A stretch of 64,000 bases of DNA, from positions 1 to 64,000 of the forward strand of contig NZ_JBFAAI010000031.1 in the NCBI RefSeq assembly GCF_040639655.1, read 5' to 3'. Positions 52,701 to 60,389 of the stretch are shown one piece after another. The notes under the pieces were generated by a model. It saw only the letters and a program-made list of their open reading frames with translations, was not told the DNA's origin and did no database searches. The stretch's first letter is position 1; each line of letters begins with the position of its first letter. The DNA is from Actinoplanes sp040639655 (lineage in GTDB: Bacteria > Actinomycetota > Actinomycetes > Mycobacteriales > Micromonosporaceae). A program made the position numbers and the translations under genes.

Positions 52701-53088
52701 TGGTGCCGAAGTCCTGAGGTGGCGTCCAGTCCACCCGCACCTTGCCCTGCTCGGTGACGGCGGCACGGACGTCGGTGGGTGCCGCCGGCGCACGGGTCGC
52801 GACCGGGGTGGTCGCCGCGAACGTCGTCGGCTCACTGGTTCCCGCGGCGTTGGTTGCGGTCACGCCGATCGTGTACGCCGTGCCATTGGCCAGCCCGGTG
52901 ATACTGGTGACCGTCGTGTCGCCGGGCACCGCGATGGTCCGCCCACCGGGCTGAACGGTGACGGTGTACCCGGTGATCACCGAGCCGCCGTCCGCGGGCG
53001 CGGTCCACTGGACATCGATGCGGCCGTTGAGCCGCACGATCGGGCCCGGCGAGGGCTTCAGGGGCACCGACGCGGGAACCGGCTGCAC
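49723..53088 (-). CDS. FN3 / beta-propeller extracellular protein, C-terminal part (frameshifted)
   Basis: This frame gives 1121 residues without a signal peptide. Two FN3 domains (about 1-95 and 96-190; VQWTAPADGGSVITGYTVTV, VDWTPPQDFGTSTVTSYTVR) are followed by a long beta-rich region (190-560), an Ig-like domain (about 570-650), a third FN3 (about 650-745) and a PD40/TolB-like propeller (760-1120; VAVSGNGRFAFFLVEAQ, LSDDGTVVAFAYGD). It begins exactly where the signal-bearing frame 53058-54239 ends, so the two were probably one secreted protein of about 1500 residues. It may be expressed only if the shift is a sequencing error. Confidence 0.75.
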   Translation of the reverse strand: MQPVPASVPLKPSPGPIVRLNGRIDVQWTAPADGGSVITGYTVTVQPGGRTIAVPGDTTVTSITGLANGTAYTIGVTATNAAGTSEPTTFAATTPVATRAPAAPTDVRAAVTEQGKVRVDWTPPQDFGTSTVTSYTVRATPGTVTATTTGTSAVLTGLTATTNYTFAVTATNAAGTGVASTATQPVLPKLAFKDAFTVFTTEQAAQIRTVHQDGTLIFDGDDAPAYAGDLIVVPPTPVAERGMLRRVTDVSTSGGLTALSTVEAGLDEIYTDGSLALNSVLDTSDVQSFVPLVPGVRLREPTLKGKTLRAGAAAASAAPSVGLRDGTLVVELAYDIGSNVEGGGGKAETQFELTPKGSADVDITSSGINTKFRLTAATRIETRFKMGALGEYDKEWTIGKIKGRCFNVQLGPVPVIICLEFDVKIRFEVDGSVGVTLAADYKREFGAELTTKNTTVTATKIDDGGSGQSDLRLYGDAQAKLLLPVECTLYFYGAAGPGIVARPYLHVKADTTQNPWWEVRAGAELGAFVKSKRFFGKEIDWRNDHLLNTFYTLKNSGGPFIGLKVTPARSKVQVNTPLDFDVSVTGYPLDTQVQWRVVEGPGTIDSDGRFTSDRNGVATVEAFSPADIFHPDLRARGSVVVGGGPPGAPAGVTATAGPLSATVTWTAAGDDGGHPVNGYVLTTFPPTATTRVEGSATTVRVRGLAPDVSYLIYVRATNDRGAGPPAVSNAVVPGESPVRIGYRTDVAVDELGKPDARSMAGVHGVAVSGNGRFAFFLVEAQSNLAPPEIATAGSAVQYLVRKDLTTGEIVLASRALDGRTPVTAGGFVRMPGSTSALPPGFASNADGSVVAYSTGTGFGSLYVHNIDTKATWNATAGLAADNYPGAPRLSDDGTVVAFAYGDITAHLYRRVAGGPAQQIDNCFLQSSCTAGARQVGWFSLSGSGTRIAYEDAAVVSGVAQRHALLWDASTGITTDLTPTPRAKEESWRPVLSGDGAKITFSYNDPGSTAAKKSGIVIKPVGSARVGVTDIVLPAPAGMQVAPNELSADGTTLSYSQGSELEVGYVYSAALGMSAKLGRPADDFGFYDLSFDLTSDGRMLLWSASYACDDDCGGGVWAQYFN

Positions 53089-54239
53089 CGCTTCGGACGG
53101 CGATGAGACCGCGTGGAGGTGTTGTACAGCAGACTGGCGTCGACCGGCGCGGTACCGCTCGGCCAGGTCGTCACCGAGCCGGCGGCCGCGGTGTTGATCG
53201 CCGAGATCCGCCCGGCCACCGCGACCACATCGCTCGCCGGGTTCCCGCCGAGGGCCGCGGTCGCCGTTTTGGTGGCGCCGGCGGTATAGGCGGCGCTGTG
53301 AACATACGAACGGTACGACTCCTGGAAGGTCGCACCGGCGAGCCGCCCGGTCGGTTTCTGGTAGTAGCCCTGCACGTAGACGGTTACGTTGCTGGCGGCC
53401 GAGCTCTTCACGGTTATGCTGCCGTCCGCGCCGACCGGGATGACGTGGGCCTGGGAGCGCTGCTCACCGGTCGCGTAATACAGCGCGGCAGTGGTCTCCG
53501 CGACAGTGGTACCGGTCGGGTAGGCCTGCACGTACCCGGCTGCCGCGGCGGACGTCTCGGCCACCACCACGTTGACCGCCGCCACGTCGGCCGCTGCACC
53601 CACCCCGTTGGCGCCCGCGATCGGGACGACGGTGGTGGCGCCCGCGGTCAGCCGGACGGCGTTGAGTACCCGCGTCGGTGCCAGCGGCAGGTAGGTGGCG
53701 CCCGCGGTGGCCGACAGCGGCTCGTAACCGGAGTACCAGCCCACCACGACGATGCGCAGCTTCACCGCCGTGCTGGCGACGAAGGTCAGCTTGCCGCCGG
53801 TCGAGGTCGGCAGCTCGTCCATGGTGGAGGCGTTCTTACCGTTGGCGTAGTTGAGCAGCATCACCGACCCGCTCGTGTCGCCCGGCGGATACACCCGCAC
53901 GTTGCCTGTGGCGGTGTGCCCGGAGACCCGCACCTGAGCGAGCACACTGAGGTACTCGGTATTCGGCACCTCACCGATGCCGACCAGCTTCACCTCCTTG
54001 GGCGTGTTAGCCGTCAGCGCCACGTCGGCCGAGGCGACGACCGGCCGGACGGGATAGAACTGCCCGGAAGCGGGCACCAGTTGCCCGACAGGTGTGGCGG
54101 CGGCCGCGATCGCCGCGGCGGCGGGCCGGGGTGGCTCAGGCGCACTCCGGGACGGCGCGGCACCGACCGGAAGCATCGGTATGAGCTGGCCCGCCAGCAC
54201 CAACGCCAGCAGGGCAGCAAGGCGTGATCGTGTTATCAA
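53058..54239 (-). CDS. Secreted protein, N-terminal part of the FN3/beta-propeller gene (frameshifted)
   Basis: It starts with a signal peptide (MITRSRLAALLALVLAGQLI..., cleavage near GAAPSR) and contains two repeats of an actinobacterial surface domain (LAPTRVLNAVRLTAGATTVVP, DVAAVNVVVAETSAAAAGYVQAYP, SNVTVYVQGYYQ). The repeat is cut at SLLYNTSTRS and the frame then runs into an arginine-rich tail, while the +1 frame continues into FN3 domains. The shift lies near 53090-53125. Confidence 0.75.
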   Translation of the reverse strand: MITRSRLAALLALVLAGQLIPMLPVGAAPSRSAPEPPRPAAAAIAAAATPVGQLVPASGQFYPVRPVVASADVALTANTPKEVKLVGIGEVPNTEYLSVLAQVRVSGHTATGNVRVYPPGDTSGSVMLLNYANGKNASTMDELPTSTGGKLTFVASTAVKLRIVVVGWYSGYEPLSATAGATYLPLAPTRVLNAVRLTAGATTVVPIAGANGVGAAADVAAVNVVVAETSAAAAGYVQAYPTGTTVAETTAALYYATGEQRSQAHVIPVGADGSITVKSSAASNVTVYVQGYYQKPTGRLAGATFQESYRSYVHSAAYTAGATKTATAALGGNPASDVVAVAGRISAINTAAAGSVTTWPSGTAPVDASLLYNTSTRSHRRPKRCSRFPRRCP

Positions 54240-54775
54240 GTTATCCCCCGTGATGCGTTATTGCGGATCACATTAGAGGGCGCAGTGAAGTTGGTCTATG
54301 CATGGCGAGCATCGAAGATCCGTGATGTCACGGACCGGGCATCCAGGGCGCCGCGCACCGGCCCGGCCGCCGATGCCGATCGATGACCGGCTCCGTTACG
54401 GGTTCCGGACCGGAGCAGGGTGGCCGCAAGGCTGGCGACGATGAGGGTGGCCATCTCGACCGGTCACCGACCGGATCTGCGGGGACAATTGCGGCCGGCG
54501 CTCTGGCCGGACGTAGCGGTCCCACACCTCGGCGGCCGGGCACGGACCGCACACCGTGGTGACTCTGATCAGCCGTGGCCGGTCGATAATCACGCCGGCA
54601 AGTCTTGCGGGCCGGGACCGGATTTCGGCGCTCCTGCGGGATCACCAGCCGATGGCCGGTGTCACAGTCGGCGCTGACGATGCCGATCCGGTGCGGCTCG
54701 CCCACAGCAGATCCGTCCGGTCACAGCAGGTCGGGACCCGGGGGCGTCCAGGAGGGACGCCCCCGGGTCCCGGGC
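54240..54775. other. Intergenic stretch with a decayed SRPBCC-like fragment
   Basis: Leftward from 54593 the frame reads PRLIRVTTVCGPCPAAEVWD and RYVRPERRPQLSPQIRSVTG, like the first strands of SRPBCC (polyketide cyclase/START) proteins, then loses the frame. Nothing else is recognised except the terminator. Confidence 0.4.
54732..54772 (-). terminator. Strong hairpin terminator after the esterase gene
   Basis: An exact 18-base stem beginning CGGGACCCGGGGGCG encloses a 5-base loop, directly after the stop codon at 54776. It ends the leftward GH62-esterase operon. Confidence 0.8.
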
Positions 54776-55933
54776 TCAGCTCGTGGTGCAGGTGACCGTG
54801 GCGCCGCCGCCGGTCCCGGTTCCCTGGAAGCCGAAAGTGGCGCTCTGGCCGGGTGACAGCCGGCCGTTGTAGCTCTGGTTCGTCACGGTGACGGCGCCGC
54901 TGGTGCCGGTGGCGACGGCGTTCCAGAGGGAACTGATCGACGCCCCGCCCGGCAGGCCCAGGGCGACCCGCCAGCCGTTCACCGCGGCGGCGCGGGCTGT
55001 CACGGTGACCGAGGCGACGAAGCCGCCGTTCCACTGATCCTGCACCGAGTACGCCGCGGAGCAGGCCGACGGTGGTGGGTCCGTCGGTGTGCCGCCGTCG
55101 AGGGTCAGGTTCTTCTGCCGGACCTGCCACGATGTGCCACACAGGCCACAGTTCGCGCCGACGAAGTTGCCGCCCGCGGTGGTGTCGCCCTTGAGCCGCC
55201 ACTTGAGGTAGAGGACCGCCACCCGGGCGAACTCGCCGCCGTTGACCTGGTCGTAGGTGCCACCGTGACCGACGTTCAGGTTGCCCATGAAAGCGGGCAG
55301 GGTGGCCGGCAGCTTGCCCCAGTCGTCCATCGCATTCGGGTATGCGATGTCGCTGGGCCCGCCGATGAAGTAGGCGATCGGTCTGGTCAGCCTCCTGAGC
55401 TGGTAGTCGTTGGCGTCGTTGAGCAGGCCGCTACTGAAGATGGTGGTCGTGGTGACCCGCGGGTCATTGGCGACGGCGTACGCCTCCAGCCCGCCGCAGG
55501 AGAAGCCGCCTGCCGCGATACGGGTCGTGTCGAGCCTGCCGTAGTAATTGCCGCCCGGCCGGGAGTTCTCCGCGACGGCCCAGTCGATGGACTGGGTGAG
55601 CTGCTGGGCCGTCGTGGAGCCGGACCCGTTCGGGGCGCCGTTGGCGACCGCCAGGAAGCCGTGTGAGGCGATCTCGCGCAGGAAGTTCTGCTGCGACAGG
55701 CCGTTGCCCGAGCAGCCGCCGTCGCCCCAGACGAAGACGGGCAGCCGCTCGGCAGGCAGGTTCTGCGGCCGGTAGATGGTGTGGTTGGGGAGGCTGGACG
55801 AGGTCTCGTAGTCGGCCGGGTACGGTCCCGATCCGCCGACGGCAGCCTGGGCCGGCGCCGCGCCGAGCGCCAGGACGGCCGCGGTGACCGAGACGACGGC
55901 GGTGATCAGCGAGTTGCGGGCGCGGCGGGTCAT
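54776..55933 (-). CDS. Secreted alpha/beta-hydrolase (esterase) with CBM2
   Basis: A 385-residue exported enzyme from ATG 55933, which overlaps the GH62 stop by one base (TGATG). Signal peptide to about residue 30; an alpha/beta-hydrolase domain (about 35-275) with VFVWGDGGCSGNG (oxyanion region), nucleophile elbow GGFSCGG and a late GHGGTY histidine; then a CBM2 domain (about 300-385; DQWNGGFVASVTVTARAAAV, NGRLSPGQSATFGFQGTG). The nucleophile elbow serine (FSCGG) is like that of secreted dienelactone/PHB-depolymerase relatives. In this context it probably removes acetyl or feruloyl groups from xylan. Confidence 0.83.
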   Translation of the reverse strand: MTRRARNSLITAVVSVTAAVLALGAAPAQAAVGGSGPYPADYETSSSLPNHTIYRPQNLPAERLPVFVWGDGGCSGNGLSQQNFLREIASHGFLAVANGAPNGSGSTTAQQLTQSIDWAVAENSRPGGNYYGRLDTTRIAAGGFSCGGLEAYAVANDPRVTTTTIFSSGLLNDANDYQLRRLTRPIAYFIGGPSDIAYPNAMDDWGKLPATLPAFMGNLNVGHGGTYDQVNGGEFARVAVLYLKWRLKGDTTAGGNFVGANCGLCGTSWQVRQKNLTLDGGTPTDPPPSACSAAYSVQDQWNGGFVASVTVTARAAAVNGWRVALGLPGGASISSLWNAVATGTSGAVTVTNQSYNGRLSPGQSATFGFQGTGTGGGATVTCTTS

Positions 55934-57306
55934 CAGCGCTGCTTGGTCAGCAGGGCCGGCCGCCAGGGCAGCTGGTCGTAGGGAACGTTCGCGCTGGGAT
56001 TCTTGCCTTGGTAGAGCAGCTGCAGGTTGCACGGGTCGACGGTCTTGGTCTGGTCCGGATTACTGCGGACCAGGTCGCCGTGGCTGATGTCGTTGGTCCA
56101 GGTGGCGCCGGCGTTGGCCTTGCCGGCGAACGGGTTGCTCTCGGTGGCGGCGTTCGGGGTCCAGGTGCCGCCGAGGCTGGTGGCGGTGAACGAACGGAAG
56201 TAGCGTCCCTGGCTGCCGATCGCCTCGACCAGCATCAGGTACTGGTTCTGGCCGGCGACCTTGTAGACCTCGACACCCTCGAACAGGTTCTCCCTGGTGT
56301 CACTCATGATCTGGGTGTACGAGGAGCCGAAGCTACCCGGGAAGTTGCCGATCGGCATGCTCTGCCGGTAGATCCGGCCGTTGTCACCGGCGAAGAACAG
56401 GTACATGTTCTGGCCGTCACCGATCACCGTCTGGTCGATCACGCCGTACGGGGCGTCGGCGATGGAGGCCGTCGACAGGGTCTGTGCCGAGGACCAGCCG
56501 TTGGCGTTGGTGGGGTCGGTCGAGGTCTTGTAGCTGAACGAGGTCGGACCCCACTGGTACGCCAGGATCCAGATGTTCTTCGGCGCGAAGTAGAACAGGG
56601 TGGGCGCCACGGTGCCCTGGCTCATCGCATTCTGCCCGGCCGTTGCCATGTCGGACCAGTTGGTGAACGGGGTGAAGTTCATCGAGCCGTACCCGGAGCC
56701 CGAGACGTTCGAGGCGTAGACCAGGTGCTTGCCATTGTGGACGACGCTGGTGAAGTCCTTCAGCGACAGCCACCCCGATCGGGGTTCGGCCAGCGGGCCC
56801 GTCGACGACCAGCGGTAGCTCGACGGCAGGGTGCAGGTGCCGCCCGGGGCCGAGGGTGAGGTGGATGGGCTGGCTGAGGGAGAGGTGGGACCGGTTTCGC
56901 CGGTGCACCTCTCGCCGTTGAGGGCGAAGCTCGCCGGTACGGGGTTACTGCCGTTCCACGAGCCGTTGAAGCCGAACGACACCGTGCCGTTGGTCGCGAC
57001 GGCGCCGTTGTAACTCACGTTCTTCGCCGTTGCCGCCGCACCGCTCTGCGTCAGGGTGGCGCTCCACGCCTGCGTGACGGTCTGCCCGGCACCGAACGAC
57101 CAGGTCAGGGTCCAGCTCGACAGGGGATCACCCAGGTTGGTGATGGACACGTCGGCGTTGAAACCGCCCTGCCACTGCGACGAAACGGTGTATTTCACCG
57201 TGCAGCCGGTCACCGCGGCATCGGCCGGCATGGCCACGACGACCGCCGATGAGGCCAGCACGGCGGCACCGGCCGACACCAGGCCGGCCCGGGCTCTTCT
57301 CGACAT
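55933..57306 (-). CDS. GH62 alpha-L-arabinofuranosidase with N-terminal CBM2
   Basis: A 457-residue secreted enzyme: signal peptide (about 1-31), CBM2 (32-137; SQWQGGFNADVSITNLGDPL, SYNGAVATNGTVSFGFNGSW), Ser/Pro linker, GH62 catalytic domain (about 160-457; YRWSSTGPLAEPRSGWLSLKD, LFYFAPKNIWILAYQWGPTS, GVIDQTVIGDGQNMYLFFAG, DISHGDLVRSNPDQT). GH62 enzymes remove arabinose side chains from arabinoxylan. ATG 57306 has AGGAGAG upstream. It is a paralogue of the divergent gene at 57599 and shares its CebR-type boxes. Confidence 0.92.
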   Translation of the reverse strand: MSRRARAGLVSAGAAVLASSAVVVAMPADAAVTGCTVKYTVSSQWQGGFNADVSITNLGDPLSSWTLTWSFGAGQTVTQAWSATLTQSGAAATAKNVSYNGAVATNGTVSFGFNGSWNGSNPVPASFALNGERCTGETGPTSPSASPSTSPSAPGGTCTLPSSYRWSSTGPLAEPRSGWLSLKDFTSVVHNGKHLVYASNVSGSGYGSMNFTPFTNWSDMATAGQNAMSQGTVAPTLFYFAPKNIWILAYQWGPTSFSYKTSTDPTNANGWSSAQTLSTASIADAPYGVIDQTVIGDGQNMYLFFAGDNGRIYRQSMPIGNFPGSFGSSYTQIMSDTRENLFEGVEVYKVAGQNQYLMLVEAIGSQGRYFRSFTATSLGGTWTPNAATESNPFAGKANAGATWTNDISHGDLVRSNPDQTKTVDPCNLQLLYQGKNPSANVPYDQLPWRPALLTKQR

Positions 57307-57392
57307 CAAGGTTCTCTCCTGAGGGGATGACGGGGGATACGTGCACAGTGATCAATGTCTTTATCGCAAACAGTTGTTTTCCGGCAGGCTAC

Positions 57393-57404
57393 GGGAGCGC
57401 TCCC
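57393..57404. promoter_or_regulatory. CebR-type operator GGGAGCGCTCCC (left copy)
   Basis: A perfect 12-base palindrome that matches the LacI-family CebR box (TGGGAGCGCTCCCA) which represses cellulose-utilisation genes until cello-oligosaccharides are present. It lies 87 bases upstream of the leftward GH62 start. Confidence 0.82.
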
Positions 57405-57502
57405 AATGCATCAATGGCAGTGGTGCTGAAGAAACGCGCGTTGGAAAAGTGTTATGGCGGGAGGCGCCGGTCGGTCGCACACAATGATTCCTTGAAATAA
57501 AT

Positions 57503-57514
57503 GGGAGCGCTCCC
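57503..57514. promoter_or_regulatory. CebR-type operator GGGAGCGCTCCC (right copy)
   Basis: The second copy, 85 bases upstream of the rightward GH62 start. Conservation extends beyond the box: the flank GCAGGCTAC next to the left copy recurs in inverted orientation (GTAGCCTGC) here, so the two promoter regions are mirror images. Confidence 0.82.
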
Positions 57515-57598
57515 GTAGCCTGCGGTCAGCGGCTGTGCAATCCCCCCAGCGATCTGTCCCCAAGGTCAGCCGGCCGTTGTCCCCGTCAGGAGAAAAGC

Positions 57599-58978
57599 AT
57601 GCGCAAATTCAGAGCCGCCGCTGTCAGTGGCGTCCTGCTGGCCGGCTCGGCAGCAGCCGCGGTGACGCTGCCCGCCTCCGCGGCCGCCGGATGCGCGGTG
57701 AACTACGCGGTCCCGTCGGAGTGGGGCGGTGGCTTCGGCGCCGCCGTGACCATCACCAACCTCGGCGACGCCATCAACGGGTGGACGCTGACCTGGTCCT
57801 ACACTGCCGGCCAGCAGGTGACCCAGGCTTGGAACACGACACTCACCCAGTCCGGCGCCGACGTGACGGCCCGCAACGTCAGCTACAACGCGGCGATCGC
57901 CACCAACGGCAGCGTCTCGTTCGGGTTCAACGGCTCGCAGACCGGCAGCAACCCGCCGCCGGCCGGGTTCACCCTCAACGGGGTCGCCTGCACCGGCGGC
58001 ACCACACCGTCGACACCGCCGTCACCGTCCACACCGCCGTCGTCCTCGCCCCCGCCGACGTCGTGCACGCTGCCGTCGTCCTACCGCTGGTCGTCGACCG
58101 GCCCGCTGGCGCAGCCGAAGTCCGGCTGGGCTTCCCTCAAGGACTTCACCATCGCTCCCTACCAGGGCAAGCAGCTGGTGTACGCCACCACCCACAGCAG
58201 CAGCGCCACCGGTGGCTGGGGTTCGATGAACTTCAGTCTCGTCGACAACCTCAACCAGCTCGGCTCGGCCGGTCAGAACACCATGAGCCAGAACGCCGTC
58301 GCGCCGTCGCTGTTCTACTTCGCGCCGAAGAACATCTGGATCCTCGCCCACCAGTGGGGTCCGACGTCGTTCTCGTACCGCACGTCGACCAACCCGGCCA
58401 ACGTCAACGGCTGGTCGGCCCCGCAGACCCTGTCGACCGCGAAGATCACCGACTCCAGCACCGGCGTGATCGACCAAACGATCATCGGCGACGACCACAA
58501 CATGTACCTGTTCTTCGCCGGCGACAACGGCAGGATCTACCGCCAGATCATGCCGATCGGGAACTTCCCGGGCAGCTTCGGCTCCAACTACACGACGATC
58601 ATGAGCGACACCTCGGAGAACCTGTTCGAGGCGCCGCAGGTCTACAAGGTGCAGGGCCGCAACCAGTATCTGATGATCGTCGAAGCCAGGACCAGCTCCT
58701 GGGAGCGCTACTTCCGCTCGTTCACGGCGACCAGCTTGAGCGGCACCTGGACGCCTGACGCGGCGACCTATAACAACCCGTTCGCCGGCAAGGCCAACAG
58801 CGGCGCCACCTGGACCAACGACATCAGTCACGGCGAACTGCTGCGGACCAGCGCCGACCAGACGATGACCGTCGACCCCTGCAACCTGCAGCTGCTCTAC
58901 CAGGGACGATCCCCCAGCTCCGGCGGCGACTACGGTCTGCTGCCCTACCGTCCCGGTCTGCTCACCCTCCGCCGATAA
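57599..58978 (+). CDS. GH62 alpha-L-arabinofuranosidase with N-terminal CBM2 (second copy)
   Basis: A 459-residue secreted enzyme: signal peptide (about 1-30), CBM2 (31-135), Ser/Pro linker, GH62 domain (about 155-459; YRWSSTGPLAQPKSGWASLKD, LFYFAPKNIWILAHQWGPTS, GVIDQTIIGDDHNMYLFFAG, DISHGELLRTSADQT). GGAG precedes the ATG by six bases. It heads the rightward operon with GH10 and GH5 enzymes. The two GH62 proteins share the same domain order and long identical blocks, so they arose by an inverted duplication. Confidence 0.92.
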   Translation: MRKFRAAAVSGVLLAGSAAAAVTLPASAAAGCAVNYAVPSEWGGGFGAAVTITNLGDAINGWTLTWSYTAGQQVTQAWNTTLTQSGADVTARNVSYNAAIATNGSVSFGFNGSQTGSNPPPAGFTLNGVACTGGTTPSTPPSPSTPPSSSPPPTSCTLPSSYRWSSTGPLAQPKSGWASLKDFTIAPYQGKQLVYATTHSSSATGGWGSMNFSLVDNLNQLGSAGQNTMSQNAVAPSLFYFAPKNIWILAHQWGPTSFSYRTSTNPANVNGWSAPQTLSTAKITDSSTGVIDQTIIGDDHNMYLFFAGDNGRIYRQIMPIGNFPGSFGSNYTTIMSDTSENLFEAPQVYKVQGRNQYLMIVEARTSSWERYFRSFTATSLSGTWTPDAATYNNPFAGKANSGATWTNDISHGELLRTSADQTMTVDPCNLQLLYQGRSPSSGGDYGLLPYRPGLLTLRR

Positions 58979-59000
58979 CCCCGGAAAGGTCCCGTTCACC

Positions 59001-60356
59001 ATGCGCATCCCCAGGAACGGCCGATTCGCCCTGTTCTCCGGAACCCTGGCCACGGTCCTCGTCGCTGCCGGCGTCGCCGTGACCGGCTCCGCCGCGGCAG
59101 CCACCACACTCGGTGCCTCGGCCGCACAGACCGGCCGCTACTTCGGCGTCGCCACCAGTGCGTTCCGGCTCTCCGACACGAACTACATGACGATCCTCAA
59201 CCGTGAGTTCAACTCGATCGTCGCCGAGAACGACATGAAGTGGGACGCCACCGAACCGCAGCAGGGCCGCTTCAATTTCACCAACGGCGACCGGCTCGTC
59301 AGCCACGCCCAGAGCCGGGGCATGACCGTACGCGGCCACACCCTGCTCTGGCACGCCCAGCAGCCGTCCTGGGCGCAGGGCATGTCCGGCAGCGCCCTGC
59401 GCAACGCCGCGATCAACCACGTCACCCAGGTCGCCACCCACTTCCGCGGAAAGATCCACTCATGGGACGTGGTTAACGAGGCGTTCGCCGACGGCGGCAG
59501 CGGCGGCCGCCGCGACTCCAACCTGCAGCGCACCGGCAACGACTGGATCGAAGCCGCCTTCCGCGCCGCAAGGGCCGCCGACCCGGGCGCCAAGCTCTGC
59601 TACAACGACTACAACACCGACGGCATCAACGCGAAGTCCACCGGCATCTACAACATGGTCCGCGACTTCAAGTCCCGCGGTGTGCCGATCGACTGCGTCG
59701 GCCTGCAGTCCCACCTGGGCACGACACTGGATTCCACCTACCAGCAGAACATCCAGCGCTTCGCCGACCTCGGCGTCGACGTCCAGATCACCGAGCTCGA
59801 CGTCCAGCAGGGCGGCAACCAGGCGAACATCTACGGTTCAGTGACCCGCGCCTGCATGGCCGTGGCGCGCTGCACCGGCATCACCGTCTGGGGCCTCCGT
59901 GACCCCGAGTCCTGGCGTACCGGCGCGAACCCGCTGCTGTTCGACGGCAACGGCAACAAGAAGGCCGCGTACACCTCCGTGCTCAACGCCCTGAACGCGG
60001 GCGGCCCGACGACCCCCGGCTCGCCCTCGGTCTCGCCGTCCTCCTCCTCGCAGCCGCCGCTTCCCGGCGGATGCAGCGCGCGGGTGACGCTGAACTCGTG
60101 GAGCGGCGGCTACACCGCCACCATCCGGGTGACCGCCGGTTCAGCAGCGCTCAACGGCTGGAGCGTCGGCGTGACCGTGCCGTCCGGTGGTGCGGTGACC
60201 AGCACCTGGAACGCCACCAGCACCGGCACCAGTGGCCAGGTCACGTTCCGCAACGTCAGCTACAACGGCCAGGTCCCGGCCGGTGGTTATACCGAGTTCG
60301 GCTTCCAGGGCACGGGCACCGGACCCACGGCCACCCCCTCCTGCTCCGCCGCCTGA
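59001..60356 (+). CDS. GH10 endo-1,4-beta-xylanase with C-terminal CBM2
   Basis: A 451-residue secreted xylanase: signal peptide (about 1-34), GH10 TIM barrel (about 38-335) with acid/base Glu in WDVVNEAF and nucleophile Glu in ITELDV, plus the family stretches ENDMKWDATEP and GHTLLWHAQQPSW. A Ser/Pro linker is followed by a CBM2 domain (about 352-451). It cuts the xylan backbone, complementing the GH62 side-chain enzymes. Twenty-two bases separate it from the GH62 stop. Confidence 0.94.
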   Translation: MRIPRNGRFALFSGTLATVLVAAGVAVTGSAAAATTLGASAAQTGRYFGVATSAFRLSDTNYMTILNREFNSIVAENDMKWDATEPQQGRFNFTNGDRLVSHAQSRGMTVRGHTLLWHAQQPSWAQGMSGSALRNAAINHVTQVATHFRGKIHSWDVVNEAFADGGSGGRRDSNLQRTGNDWIEAAFRAARAADPGAKLCYNDYNTDGINAKSTGIYNMVRDFKSRGVPIDCVGLQSHLGTTLDSTYQQNIQRFADLGVDVQITELDVQQGGNQANIYGSVTRACMAVARCTGITVWGLRDPESWRTGANPLLFDGNGNKKAAYTSVLNALNAGGPTTPGSPSVSPSSSSQPPLPGGCSARVTLNSWSGGYTATIRVTAGSAALNGWSVGVTVPSGGAVTSTWNATSTGTSGQVTFRNVSYNGQVPAGGYTEFGFQGTGTGPTATPSCSAA

Positions 60357-60389
60357 CACTCCCCCATCTCCGACACGAAGCGGAAACCG

